From assembly GCA_004356175.1 (NCBI GenBank), contig SMXV01000118.1:1-12319 (forward strand): DNA of 12,319 nt, given 5' to 3'. The stretch is from Acidobacteriota bacterium (GTDB taxonomy: Bacteria > Actinomycetota > Acidimicrobiia > Spongiisociales > UBA5794). Positions 6,600-12,319 of this stretch are shown here, piece by piece (position 1 is the first letter of the stretch; each line of letters opens with the position of its first letter). The notes under the pieces are model-generated. The model ran no database searches. It saw nothing but the letters and a program-made list of their open reading frames with translations, and was not told where the DNA came from. Both the position numbers and the translations under genes were made by a program.

Positions 6600-6768
6600 C
6601 TAGGAGCACGGGTCAGTATCGACTGCACACTCCTTGACGACCATGCATCACCACTCGCTGCGGTCTCGGCTCCGCCATTCCGCCACCAGGAGCGGCGAAA
6701 CCTCGCCCTGTGCGACTGGCGCGCCTGATCGCCAAGCCATACACACCCATACTGACCCACGCTCCTAG
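6600..6768. mobile_element. MITE-like element with 20-bp inverted repeats
   Basis: CTAGGAGCACGGGTCAGTAT (6600-6619) and ATACTGACCCACGCTCCTAG (6749-6768) are inverted copies matching at 18 of 20 positions, with both differences being transitions. They enclose 129 bases with no coding capacity and a minor internal stem (GGCGA-AACC-TCGCC). Both ends carry CTAG, so a duplicated CTAG or TA target is possible, as used by IS5-type and IS630/Tc1-type transposases respectively. The right end overlaps the stop codon of the hydrolase gene and the left end abuts the rid-gene -10. In the minus-strand transcript the two mismatches become G-U pairs, so a structured RNA is an alternative reading. Confidence 0.5.
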
Positions 6769-7757
6769 CCGTTCCTCCAGACGCACGAACCAGCAAGCGC
6801 GACCTCCGCCGATATGCAATTTGCGACAGCATCGTGCTTGAGAACCGACGCGTGGGCTCGGGTGATGCGCCATACGGCCATGAGCGGACTGAGAGGGAGC
6901 CACCACACGGCCGACACACCGCCGTCATTGGTCAGGTCAAGGATGCGCAGCCCATCGGGGTTGTCTCGGAAGTTCGTAACGATGGCATCTTGATTCCTGA
7001 CTGCTATCACCTCAACGCCTGCACGTCGACCAAGGTTCTGCCGAACGTCTCTGCACCCACCATCAATGCACATGATCGGGTCGAAACCCCCATTGTCAGG
7101 CAGAAGAGTTGTGAAGCGTCCGAAACGCTGAAGCAGACCGATAAGGCCTCCATCGATTGCCGGCTCGAGAAGTGCGGCGCCCACATACCCGTCGATTGGT
7201 GCAGCCCTGCCATCATCGAGCGCCGCAATCATCGACACACCCACTGCGCCACCTCTCGAGTGGTGAATCGAGTAGATATTGCTGTGGTCGATTGCGAGCG
7301 CACGAATCAATGCGTCAAGCGCAGCGGCAGCGTCTTGGGTCGACACGCGTTTGCTTGCCTCTGTGGATGAGACGTGCGGGTCGCCATTTGAGTAGTCGAA
7401 CCCGACAACTCGGTCACTCGGAATGCCTATCTTTTCGAGGAGCATGTCGAAGTCATCGTCCGAGCCGCCGTTTCCGTGGACGATCACGTAGAACGGTTCG
7501 TCGTCCCGCTTCTTGCGAACCAACGACACTGCCGCCCCTACCACGGCAGTGAGACCCACTGCAACACCGAGTCCTTCCGGCGCCCTTCGTCTCTTGGGCG
7601 CGGGCAACGGCAAGGGTGCCGACACAATGGGCCGGGGCGACAGTCCAAGGCCCGCACGTGGAACGATGAAACTCGGCATCTCAACACCGCCATCGGAGAG
7701 TCCGTCAATACCTGTGGGAATCACCAGGATGAGTCCGGCGACGAATAGCGAGAACAC
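6765..7757 (-). CDS. Membrane-anchored alpha/beta-hydrolase-fold protein of unknown substrate
   Basis: A 330-residue protein whose exact family I do not recognise. It has a hydrophobic N-terminus (1-16), a Pro-rich linker (about 28-56), a second hydrophobic segment (about 64-80, before RKKRDDE) and an alpha/beta-hydrolase domain. The oxyanion-type motif is VIVHGNGG (91-98). The nucleophile elbow reads IHHSRGG with Ser167, a His replacing the first Gly of GxSxG. An acid (perhaps Asp257) and His302 or His308 could complete the triad. I place the start at the GTG at 7757: AAAGGGA lies six bases upstream of it but directly abuts the in-frame GTG at 7763. The stop codon lies in the edge of the inverted-repeat element. 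The side of the membrane is unclear, since basic clusters flank the second segment on both sides. Confidence 0.75.
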   Translation of the reverse strand: MFSLFVAGLILVIPTGIDGLSDGGVEMPSFIVPRAGLGLSPRPIVSAPLPLPAPKRRRAPEGLGVAVGLTAVVGAAVSLVRKKRDDEPFYVIVHGNGGSDDDFDMLLEKIGIPSDRVVGFDYSNGDPHVSSTEASKRVSTQDAAAALDALIRALAIDHSNIYSIHHSRGGAVGVSMIAALDDGRAAPIDGYVGAALLEPAIDGGLIGLLQRFGRFTTLLPDNGGFDPIMCIDGGCRDVRQNLGRRAGVEVIAVRNQDAIVTNFRDNPDGLRILDLTNDGGVSAVWWLPLSPLMAVWRITRAHASVLKHDAVANCISAEVALAGSCVWRNG

Positions 7758-7758
7758 G

Positions 7759-7781
7759 CGCACTCCCTTTCGGGAAGTGCG
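7759..7781 (-). promoter_or_regulatory. Leader hairpin with GAAA loop covering the hydrolase ribosome site
   Basis: The minus strand reads CGCACT-T-CCC-GAAA-GGG-AGTGCG: nine pairs, one bulged T and a GNRA-type GAAA tetraloop. The 3' arm includes the AGGGA ribosome site and the GTG at 7763, and it ends one base before the preferred GTG at 7757. Folding would hide the ribosome site, so translation is likely controlled or kept low. Confidence 0.6.
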
Positions 7782-7786
7782 GGCTA

Positions 7787-7792
7787 ATCATA
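7787..7792 (-). promoter_or_regulatory. Candidate -10 of the hydrolase gene
   Basis: TATGAT on the minus strand lies 30 bases before the GTG at 7757. A transcript starting about six bases downstream would begin at the base of the leader hairpin. A good -35 at 16-18 bases was not found. Confidence 0.38.
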
Positions 7793-7829
7793 GAATGAAT
7801 CGTCGACGCCCAGATTTCAAGACCCGCGG

Positions 7830-7856
7830 ATACGTGCATGATTTGCGTGCACGCAC
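7830..7856 (-). terminator. Stem-loop downstream of the pilin-like gene, containing a 12-bp palindrome
   Basis: In the minus-strand transcript GUGCGUGCA pairs with UGCACGUAU through nine pairs (two G-U) around a nine-base loop, starting 15 bases after the TAG at 7872. No U-tract follows. The same stretch contains the perfect palindrome TGCGTGCACGCA (7844-7855), about 50 bases upstream of the hydrolase -10. It could instead be an operator. The two readings cannot be separated from sequence alone. Confidence 0.38.
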
Positions 7857-7871
7857 CTGTCTGGAAAGCCG

Positions 7872-8669
7872 CTACTTGTATCGTGCGGCGATCTCGTCGC
7901 CCGCCGCGAAGCTGCCGTAGAAGATGATGTTGAGGTTGTTCGCAATGACCGCACCCAGGGTGGAGCGGCGCTGTTCGGTCGATCGATACGCACCTGACCG
8001 GTCGACGCGTAGACGATGCCCTTAAAGCGGCCATTGCTATCGTTGAAATTCACCGTTGGCTTGCAACTCGTGTCACCAGCGTTTGTGAACACGAGCAGTT
8101 TCTCCGGGTTGGCGTCGTCGGACGCGTAGTAGGACAGATTTTGTGTTTCAACCGTAATCAGGAACACAATCGAACCCTGTCCTTCTACGTCAATGATGAA
8201 CGTGATGTTGCTGAGCGACAAGCTGTTGCCGCTGAGGTTGACCTTCTTGGTCGTGTAGCAGATACCCGGCCCGCTCAAGCTGAGGCCTTGATGTCAACGC
8301 CGTTGAAGTCGTGATAGTCCGATCCTGCGCGGAGTGCCTTGAATCCACCTTGGCGGTAATTCGCCATCGATACCGAGCCAGCGAGACGCTCACCAATCGA
8401 GGGGACACCGTTGGCGACGGATGCTACTCCACCAGCGATGGACCCACGATTGATCTTGGAGGTGCTGTTGCCGTGTACCCCGCCTGACAACACGATGGTC
8501 TTGCCCATTGTGACCGTCCCGTCACCGCATGAGGTAGGAAGAGCGTCGAAGACTGCGAACAGCGAGGGGACGAAGAGGACGATAATTGCACCTGCTCGTC
8601 CTCATGTGTTGGGTCGCCATGGTTCAAAGTACACAGCGCCAACCGCGGCGTACGTCCCGTCGAAGCCAT
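7872..8669 (-). pseudogene. Frameshifted PilX/TadE-like surface protein gene
   Basis: The ATG at 8669 has AGGAG six bases upstream and opens a frame reaching HEDEQ. A shift near 8591 then gives GAIIVLFVPSLFAVF, a prepilin-like hydrophobic segment, followed by a Gly/Ser-rich part. At 8275-8277 this frame stops (KASA-stop), and reading continues one frame over from 8278 with SGPGICYTTKKVNLSGN, LLVFTNAGD and GRFKGIVYASTGQVRI. A third shift within about 7955-7990 gives STLGAVIANNLNIIFYGSF and ends in AARYK-stop at 7872. The joined product of about 266 residues has the repeated strand pattern (LSGNSLSL, GIVYA...GAVIANN) of PilX/DUF7305-type beta-helical pilin-like proteins. All three shifts look like one missing base. 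It is a decaying gene or carries sequencing errors; the family name is a judgement from pattern. Confidence 0.58.
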
Positions 8670-8866
8670 AGCGATCTCCTGTTTTCGTCGCCAGGGTCGA
8701 GAATCGTCGCCAGAATCTGACACGATACCACCCATAGCACTAGTCCTACCGCTGAGCGTTGCAGATTTGGTAGGGCTGTCCAAGCCAAAATACGCCGTTC
8801 ATTGGTCGAGCTCGGTTCTACTCCGAACCCGCCATATGGCTCAACTGTCGTTCCCGACGACGATTC

Positions 8867-9793
8867 TCAGCTATCACTCAAGATGATCCTGGCTCTCGCA
8901 ATGTCGGCGCGAATCTGTACGATGAGAGATTCCGCGGACGTGAACCGTTGCTCGTTGCGCAATCTATCGACGAATTCCACCCTCAGCTCGGTGTCGTAGA
9001 GGTCTGTGTCGAAGTCAAGAAAATGGATCTCGATTGTTTCGTCTCCCCCTCCAAACGTCGGGCGAGTGCCGACGTTACAGACTCCAAGGTACCTGGCTCC
9101 CTTGATGTCTGACGTCACCGCGTACACGCCAGAGGCTGGCCGAACAAGTGCGCTCGGGACAGCGATGTTTGCTGTTGGAAATCCGATTGATCGTCCGCGA
9201 GCGTCACCGGGAACTACGGTTCCGGCGACCTCAAACGGTCGCCCCAACATCCGAGCTGCGAGGGCGACGCTGCCGGACGCGATTGCAGCACGGATGGAGC
9301 TTGATCGCACTTCCATTCCGTGCAGCGTAAGGATCGGTGTTGAAATCACATCGAATCCGAAAGTGCCGCCGCACACACGGAGTGTTCCGACAGTTCCACC
9401 AGCCTCATATCCGAACCTGAAGTCCTCTCCGACGGAGACCAGTTCAGCGTGCACACCCTCGACAATGAAGGTCTCCACAAACACCCTAGGTGAGAGGTTT
9501 CGTACTGTTTCATCAAACTCGATAACTGCAACCGCATCAATGTCGAGAGCACTGAGCAATTCGATTCTACGTTCGAGCGTCGTCAGAGCAGGCGGTCCGG
9601 GTCGCCCCGTCACGACTTCAACCGGGTGGGTCGCGAACGTCATGGCGACAACAGACCGGTTCTCCGTGTCCTCCATGAGCCGGGCGAAAACAGCAGCGTG
9701 CCCACGATGGACGCCATCGAAAACACCGATCGCCACTGAAGTGGGCACATCGCCGAGATCCCAGTCGGCTGGATCTCCCGTGTAGACCCTCAC
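8867..9793 (-). CDS. ribF: Bifunctional riboflavin kinase/FAD synthetase
   Basis: A 308-residue RibF that phosphorylates riboflavin to FMN and adenylylates FMN to FAD. The N-terminal nucleotidyltransferase domain shows GVFDGVHRGH (23-32), GEDFRFG (122-128) and SSSIR (164-168). The C-terminal flavokinase domain shows GFPTAN (204-209), CNVGTRPTF (239-247) and the acidic LDFDTDLY (259-266). Length and motif order are standard. The GTG start overlaps the truB stop as GTGA, so translation is coupled to truB, and no strong separate ribosome site is seen. The truB-ribF pairing is widespread in bacteria. A frameshifted pilin-like gene follows after about 200 bases. Confidence 0.97.
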   Translation of the reverse strand: MRVYTGDPADWDLGDVPTSVAIGVFDGVHRGHAAVFARLMEDTENRSVVAMTFATHPVEVVTGRPGPPALTTLERRIELLSALDIDAVAVIEFDETVRNLSPRVFVETFIVEGVHAELVSVGEDFRFGYEAGGTVGTLRVCGGTFGFDVISTPILTLHGMEVRSSSIRAAIASGSVALAARMLGRPFEVAGTVVPGDARGRSIGFPTANIAVPSALVRPASGVYAVTSDIKGARYLGVCNVGTRPTFGGGDETIEIHFLDFDTDLYDTELRVEFVDRLRNEQRFTSAESLIVQIRADIARARIILSDS

Positions 9794-10695
9794 GAGAGCA
9801 CGACCTGAGGTCGAAGCGTTGACCGGTCGTGACGGTATATCGCAATGAGTTTGCCTTCGCGATCCGTGATGCGCACAGGCGACGCACCCTCGCCGCTCCC
9901 TTCGGCAAACAAATCTGGAACAAGGAGATCCGGCAGATCCCGCCCGTGCCTTACCGCTGCGGCCATTGTATCGTCGACCGTAATTTTCGGTATGTCAGAC
10001 AGCGCATCGGACGGACTAACAAGTATGTGGTCCAGCTCGGACGCTTCAATGATGCGAACAGCCTCTTCAACCGTCACCGCCTGCGAAATGTCAAGAGAAC
10101 CGATTCTCATGCGGCGAAGCGCAGTCAGATGTGCGTGCCCACCGAGGGCTTGGGCGAGGTCATCGGCAAGAGTTCTGATGTATGTACCTGTTGTGCATAC
10201 GGTTCGAAACGTCACTTCTGGATAGTTCGACGGAGCAAGATCGACAAGTTCGAGCTGGCGTATGGTGACGGATCGCGCCTCGCGCTCAACGATCTTGCCC
10301 TCACGTGCCAGCTCGTAGAGACGGCGTCCGCCGACACGCCGGGCAGAAACCATCGGAGGTATCTGCATGATGTTCCCGCGGAATCGCTCCATCGCAGCTT
10401 CCACTTCAGCCGACGTAACCGGCAGTGGTTCCCTCGACAGGATTGCACCGTCAGCATCGAGCGAGTCCGTCGCAACACCGAAGAGGGCAGTGGCGACGTA
10501 TTCCTTATCCGCTATCTGTACAAACCGCAAGAGCCTCGTTGCACCTCCAAGGCCGAGGACGAGGAGTCCCGTCGCCATTGGGTCGAGCGTGCCTGCGTGT
10601 CCAACCTTGGCGCCGACGCTCCTGCGAATCCTGGCCACAACGTCGTGCGCCGTTGATCCGGTGGGTTTGTCAATCAGCAGGAAGCCTGTTGTCAC
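9790..10695 (-). CDS. truB: tRNA pseudouridine(55) synthase
   Basis: A 301-residue TruB that isomerises U55 in the T-loop of tRNAs. The catalytic aspartate is Asp38 in GHAGTLDPMATGLL. Other family blocks are LLIDKPTGSTAHDVV at the start, PPMVSARRVGGRRLYELARE in the middle (a variant of the usual PPMYSAxKxxG) and TGTYIRTLADDL. The C-terminal extension fits an RNA-binding PUA-like part but is divergent. The GTG start overlaps the nrnA stop as GTGA, and AGGA lies ten bases upstream within nrnA. It is the third gene of the coupled rbfA-nrnA-truB-ribF string. Confidence 0.97.
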   Translation of the reverse strand: MTTGFLLIDKPTGSTAHDVVARIRRSVGAKVGHAGTLDPMATGLLVLGLGGATRLLRFVQIADKEYVATALFGVATDSLDADGAILSREPLPVTSAEVEAAMERFRGNIMQIPPMVSARRVGGRRLYELAREGKIVEREARSVTIRQLELVDLAPSNYPEVTFRTVCTTGTYIRTLADDLAQALGGHAHLTALRRMRIGSLDISQAVTVEEAVRIIEASELDHILVSPSDALSDIPKITVDDTMAAAVRHGRDLPDLLVPDLFAEGSGEGASPVRITDREGKLIAIYRHDRSTLRPQVVLS

Positions 10696-11702
10696 TCGCT
10701 GCTCTTCCTAACTTCGGAACTATCGAGATGGTCCGAGATTCGTGCAATGATATCCGATGCAGACAGTTCAGACGAAAATCCGGCGGCGTTGTGGTGTCCA
10801 CCCCCGCCGAACACCCCCGCAAGTGCAGCAACATCGACCCTCCCCCGTGACCTCATGCTGCCCTTGATCGTGCCATCTTCCTTCTCCTTCAGCAGACACG
10901 AAACGTCGGTTCCCCTCGCCATACGGACGAGATCAATGAGTCCCTCGGTTTCGTGTGATTGCAGATCAGCGGCATCGAGGTCGCCAAGAAGCAGAATCGA
11001 CCATACAAAGGCGCGCTCATCGTCCAGAACTGCGCGACCAAGCACCCGCGATGCAACTTCGTAATATCCGAAGGGAGACTCCTCAAACAGTTTTTGACCG
11101 ATTACATCGGTCTGGACTCCAAGGGCCAAGAGCTCGGAGGCGATGTCATGAGTTCTTGACGACGTCGACGAGTACTGGAAACGCCCAGTGTCTGTGACGA
11201 TGCCTGTGTACAAGGCCGTGGCGACACCTACATCGATAGGCCATCCAAGGTCCACCAGCAGCTGATGAACCAACTCCGTTGTCGCACCTGCTGAAGCATC
11301 GACATACACAACATCGCCCCACGACCCATCCGAAATGTGGTGGTCAAGAACAACAAGGGTGTCCGCCTGCTCCATCGCGTCAGCCAGATCACCGACTCTT
11401 GACCGGACCGACGTGTCGACGACTATTGCTACATCCAGATCCCTCGGAAAGTCTTGAGATGGCACGAGAACCGATGTGTCAAGAAACGAAAGCTCTTCGG
11501 GAACGATGAATGGATCCTCGAAGGACGCCAGAGCTGACTTTCCGGCGAGGCGAGCTGAGCGAGCGATAGCGATCATCGAACCGAACGCGTCGCCATCAGG
11601 AACAACGTGCCCGACCACGCCTATCGACTTCGCCGATGCAAGTGTTGCCACCAGCCTGTCCCATCGGTCCCTGTCCAGAACGTCCTTGGAATCAGAGTTC
11701 AT
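10692..11702 (-). CDS. nrnA: DHH-family nanoRNase/pAp phosphatase
   Basis: A 336-residue DHH/DHHA1 phosphoesterase of the NrnA type, which degrades 2-5-nucleotide RNAs and converts 3'-phosphoadenosine 5'-phosphate to AMP. Metal-binding motifs are HVVPDGDAFGS (32-42), VVDTS (94-98, Asp96), the DHH triad (120-122) and TDTGRF (170-175). The DHHA1 substrate motif GGGGHHNAAGF lies at 299-309. A longer in-frame reading exists upstream, but the ATG at 11702 gives the normal length and makes an 11-base overlap with rbfA. It would supply the final step of the RNA decay that pnp begins, and its place between rbfA and truB is common in Gram-positive bacteria. Confidence 0.94.
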   Translation of the reverse strand: MNSDSKDVLDRDRWDRLVATLASAKSIGVVGHVVPDGDAFGSMIAIARSARLAGKSALASFEDPFIVPEELSFLDTSVLVPSQDFPRDLDVAIVVDTSVRSRVGDLADAMEQADTLVVLDHHISDGSWGDVVYVDASAGATTELVHQLLVDLGWPIDVGVATALYTGIVTDTGRFQYSSTSSRTHDIASELLALGVQTDVIGQKLFEESPFGYYEVASRVLGRAVLDDERAFVWSILLLGDLDAADLQSHETEGLIDLVRMARGTDVSCLLKEKEDGTIKGSMRSRGRVDVAALAGVFGGGGHHNAAGFSSELSASDIIARISDHLDSSEVRKSSE

Positions 11703-12060
11703 CAGTTTCACTCTCGATGTCAAGATCCGCGAGGATTTGGTTGATACGGATGCCATGGTCGATTGAGGTGTCAACACGGAACTCCAGCACCGGTGTGTAT
11801 CTCATCGAGGTCTCCGTGCCAAGCACACGCTGAATCCGAGGGGATGCACTTTTGAGCGCAGCGGCGGTGTCCTTTTTCTCCTGGTCTGAACCAAGCACTG
11901 AGTAGTACACGGCGGCGTGACGTTTGTCTGGGCTTGTCTCGACGCCGGTAATGGTCAGAAATCCGATGCGTGGATCCTTGAGATCAAGAATCGCGTCTGC
12001 CACAACTTCTCGAACAAGTTCGTTGACCTTGCGCATCCGTTGGTTACTTTGCCGTGCCAT
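11692..12060 (-). CDS. rbfA: 30S ribosome-binding factor A
   Basis: A 122-residue RbfA, a KH-fold factor for maturation of the 16S rRNA 5' end and for cold adaptation. Characteristic stretches are RVNEL-like RKVNELVREVVADAIL (10-25), LKDPRIGFLTITGVETSPD (27-45), AAVYYSVLG and RYTPVLEFRVDTSID (87-101). The ATG is preceded by GAGG at five bases. It follows infB after 74 bases; the small ylxP/DUF503 gene often found between infB and rbfA is absent. It ends inside the start of nrnA. Confidence 0.96.
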   Translation of the reverse strand: MARQSNQRMRKVNELVREVVADAILDLKDPRIGFLTITGVETSPDKRHAAVYYSVLGSDQEKKDTAAALKSASPRIQRVLGTETSMRYTPVLEFRVDTSIDHGIRINQILADLDIESETDEL

Positions 12061-12134
12061 AACGCCTCACTGTTCGGCTCGCCAAGCATGATGATGAATC
12101 CAACCGTGTATCGTCGAACATTTTGGCAGAAGCA

Positions 12135-12319
12135 TTATGTTCGCGCTATCTCTCGCACCTCGAACGACTCGATCGTGTCGCCGACTTTGATGTCCTTGAA
12201 CTTCGACAACCCGATCCCGCATTCGAAGCCCGTCGCAACCGTCTGGACGTCGTCCTTGAATCTGCGGAGCGACACGATTGTTCCTTCGTACACGACAACG
12301 CTGTCGCGCACGAGCCTGA
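12135..12319 (-). CDS. infB: Translation initiation factor IF-2 (C-terminal end, runs off the window)
   Basis: The last 61 residues-worth of codons of IF-2, ending in TAA at 12137-12135. The sequence includes VVVYEGTIVSLRRFKDDV, GFECGIGLSKFKDIKVGD and the end IESFEVREIART. These match domain IV (C2), which binds the formylmethionyl end of initiator tRNA; the FECGI block carries the conserved cysteine-glycine. The GTPase domain lies beyond the right edge. It heads the operon that continues into rbfA. Confidence 0.96.
   Translation of the reverse strand, partial: RLVRDSVVVYEGTIVSLRRFKDDVQTVATGFECGIGLSKFKDIKVGDTIESFEVREIART

Noticed and set aside
6596..6607. Perfect 12-bp palindrome GCTCCTAGGAGC near the rid-gene promoter.
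   Set aside because: It overlaps the end of the larger inverted-repeat element, which explains part of it; a 12-bp palindrome alone is expected a few times per window.
8411..8671. Plus-strand open frame of 86 codons overlapping the pilin-like gene.
   Set aside because: No ribosome site or family-like sequence; the opposite strand carries the hydrophobic prepilin-like segment and a better continuation.
8699..8868. 11-bp perfect inverted repeat GAGAATCGTCG (8699-8709) and CGACGATTCTC (8858-8868), 170 bp apart, touching the ribF stop codon.
   Set aside because: Size and placement resemble the 6600-6768 element, but an 11-bp match at this distance is expected by chance about once in a window this long, and there is no clear target duplication.
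12061..12134. Possible small gene between infB and rbfA.
   Set aside because: Only 74 bases, with no recognisable ylxP/DUF503 sequence; it just holds the rbfA ribosome site.
1..12319. CRISPR arrays, tRNA or rRNA genes, riboswitches, phage or toxin-antitoxin genes.
   Set aside because: No regular direct repeats, no cloverleaf with CCA-like end and no matching protein motifs were seen on either strand. In particular no FMN riboswitch pattern was seen before ribF.

Overview
The window looks like a piece of an actinobacterial chromosome of moderately high GC, probably from the Acidimicrobiia or a related uncultured lineage. The pointers are frequent GTG starts, an ImuA'-ImuB pair of the actinobacterial type, a LexA operator of the TCGAAC-N4-GTTCGA type, and the gene order infB-rbfA-nrnA-truB-ribF...rpsO-pnp. 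The lineage is inferred from gene content and protein style; no database was searched. Everything except one acyltransferase gene is read on the minus strand.

Read in the direction of transcription (right to left), the window opens with the end of infB (IF-2). It is followed by rbfA, nrnA (DHH-family nanoRNase/pAp phosphatase), truB and ribF. These last four genes overlap by 11, 4 and 4 bases, so they form a tightly coupled translation, RNA-processing and flavin operon. The cluster is then interrupted at 6191-8669 by accessory material. This is a frameshifted pilin-like surface protein gene, a membrane-anchored alpha/beta hydrolase with a modified nucleophile elbow and an inhibitory-looking leader hairpin, a 169-bp element bounded by 20-bp inverted repeats, and a RidA-superfamily gene that may be leaderless. 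The conserved cluster resumes with rpsO, which has its own intrinsic terminator, and pnp, which has a hairpin leader and a long disordered tail.

The left third is a DNA-damage section. A promoter with a perfect TTGACA -35 and a TAGAGT -10 has a near-perfect LexA box filling exactly its 18-bp spacer. It drives imuA' and imuB, the accessory factors of the DnaE2 mutagenic translesion system; no dnaE2 lies in this window. Beyond imuB, convergent to it, is a PlsC-type acyltransferase gene. Divergent from that gene, and running off the left edge, is a YcaQ-type interstrand-crosslink DNA glycosylase.

No gene-free stretch exceeds 200 bases. The four main gaps (3158-3331, 5675-5829, 6572-6764, 8670-8866) hold, in order, the SOS promoter plus a large hairpin, the rpsO terminator plus the pnp leader hairpin, the inverted-repeat element, and nothing I can name with confidence. 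The points most worth a second look are the SOS promoter, the inverted-repeat element that separates the hydrolase gene from ridA, the three same-direction frameshifts in the pilin-like gene, and the hydrolase leader hairpin.
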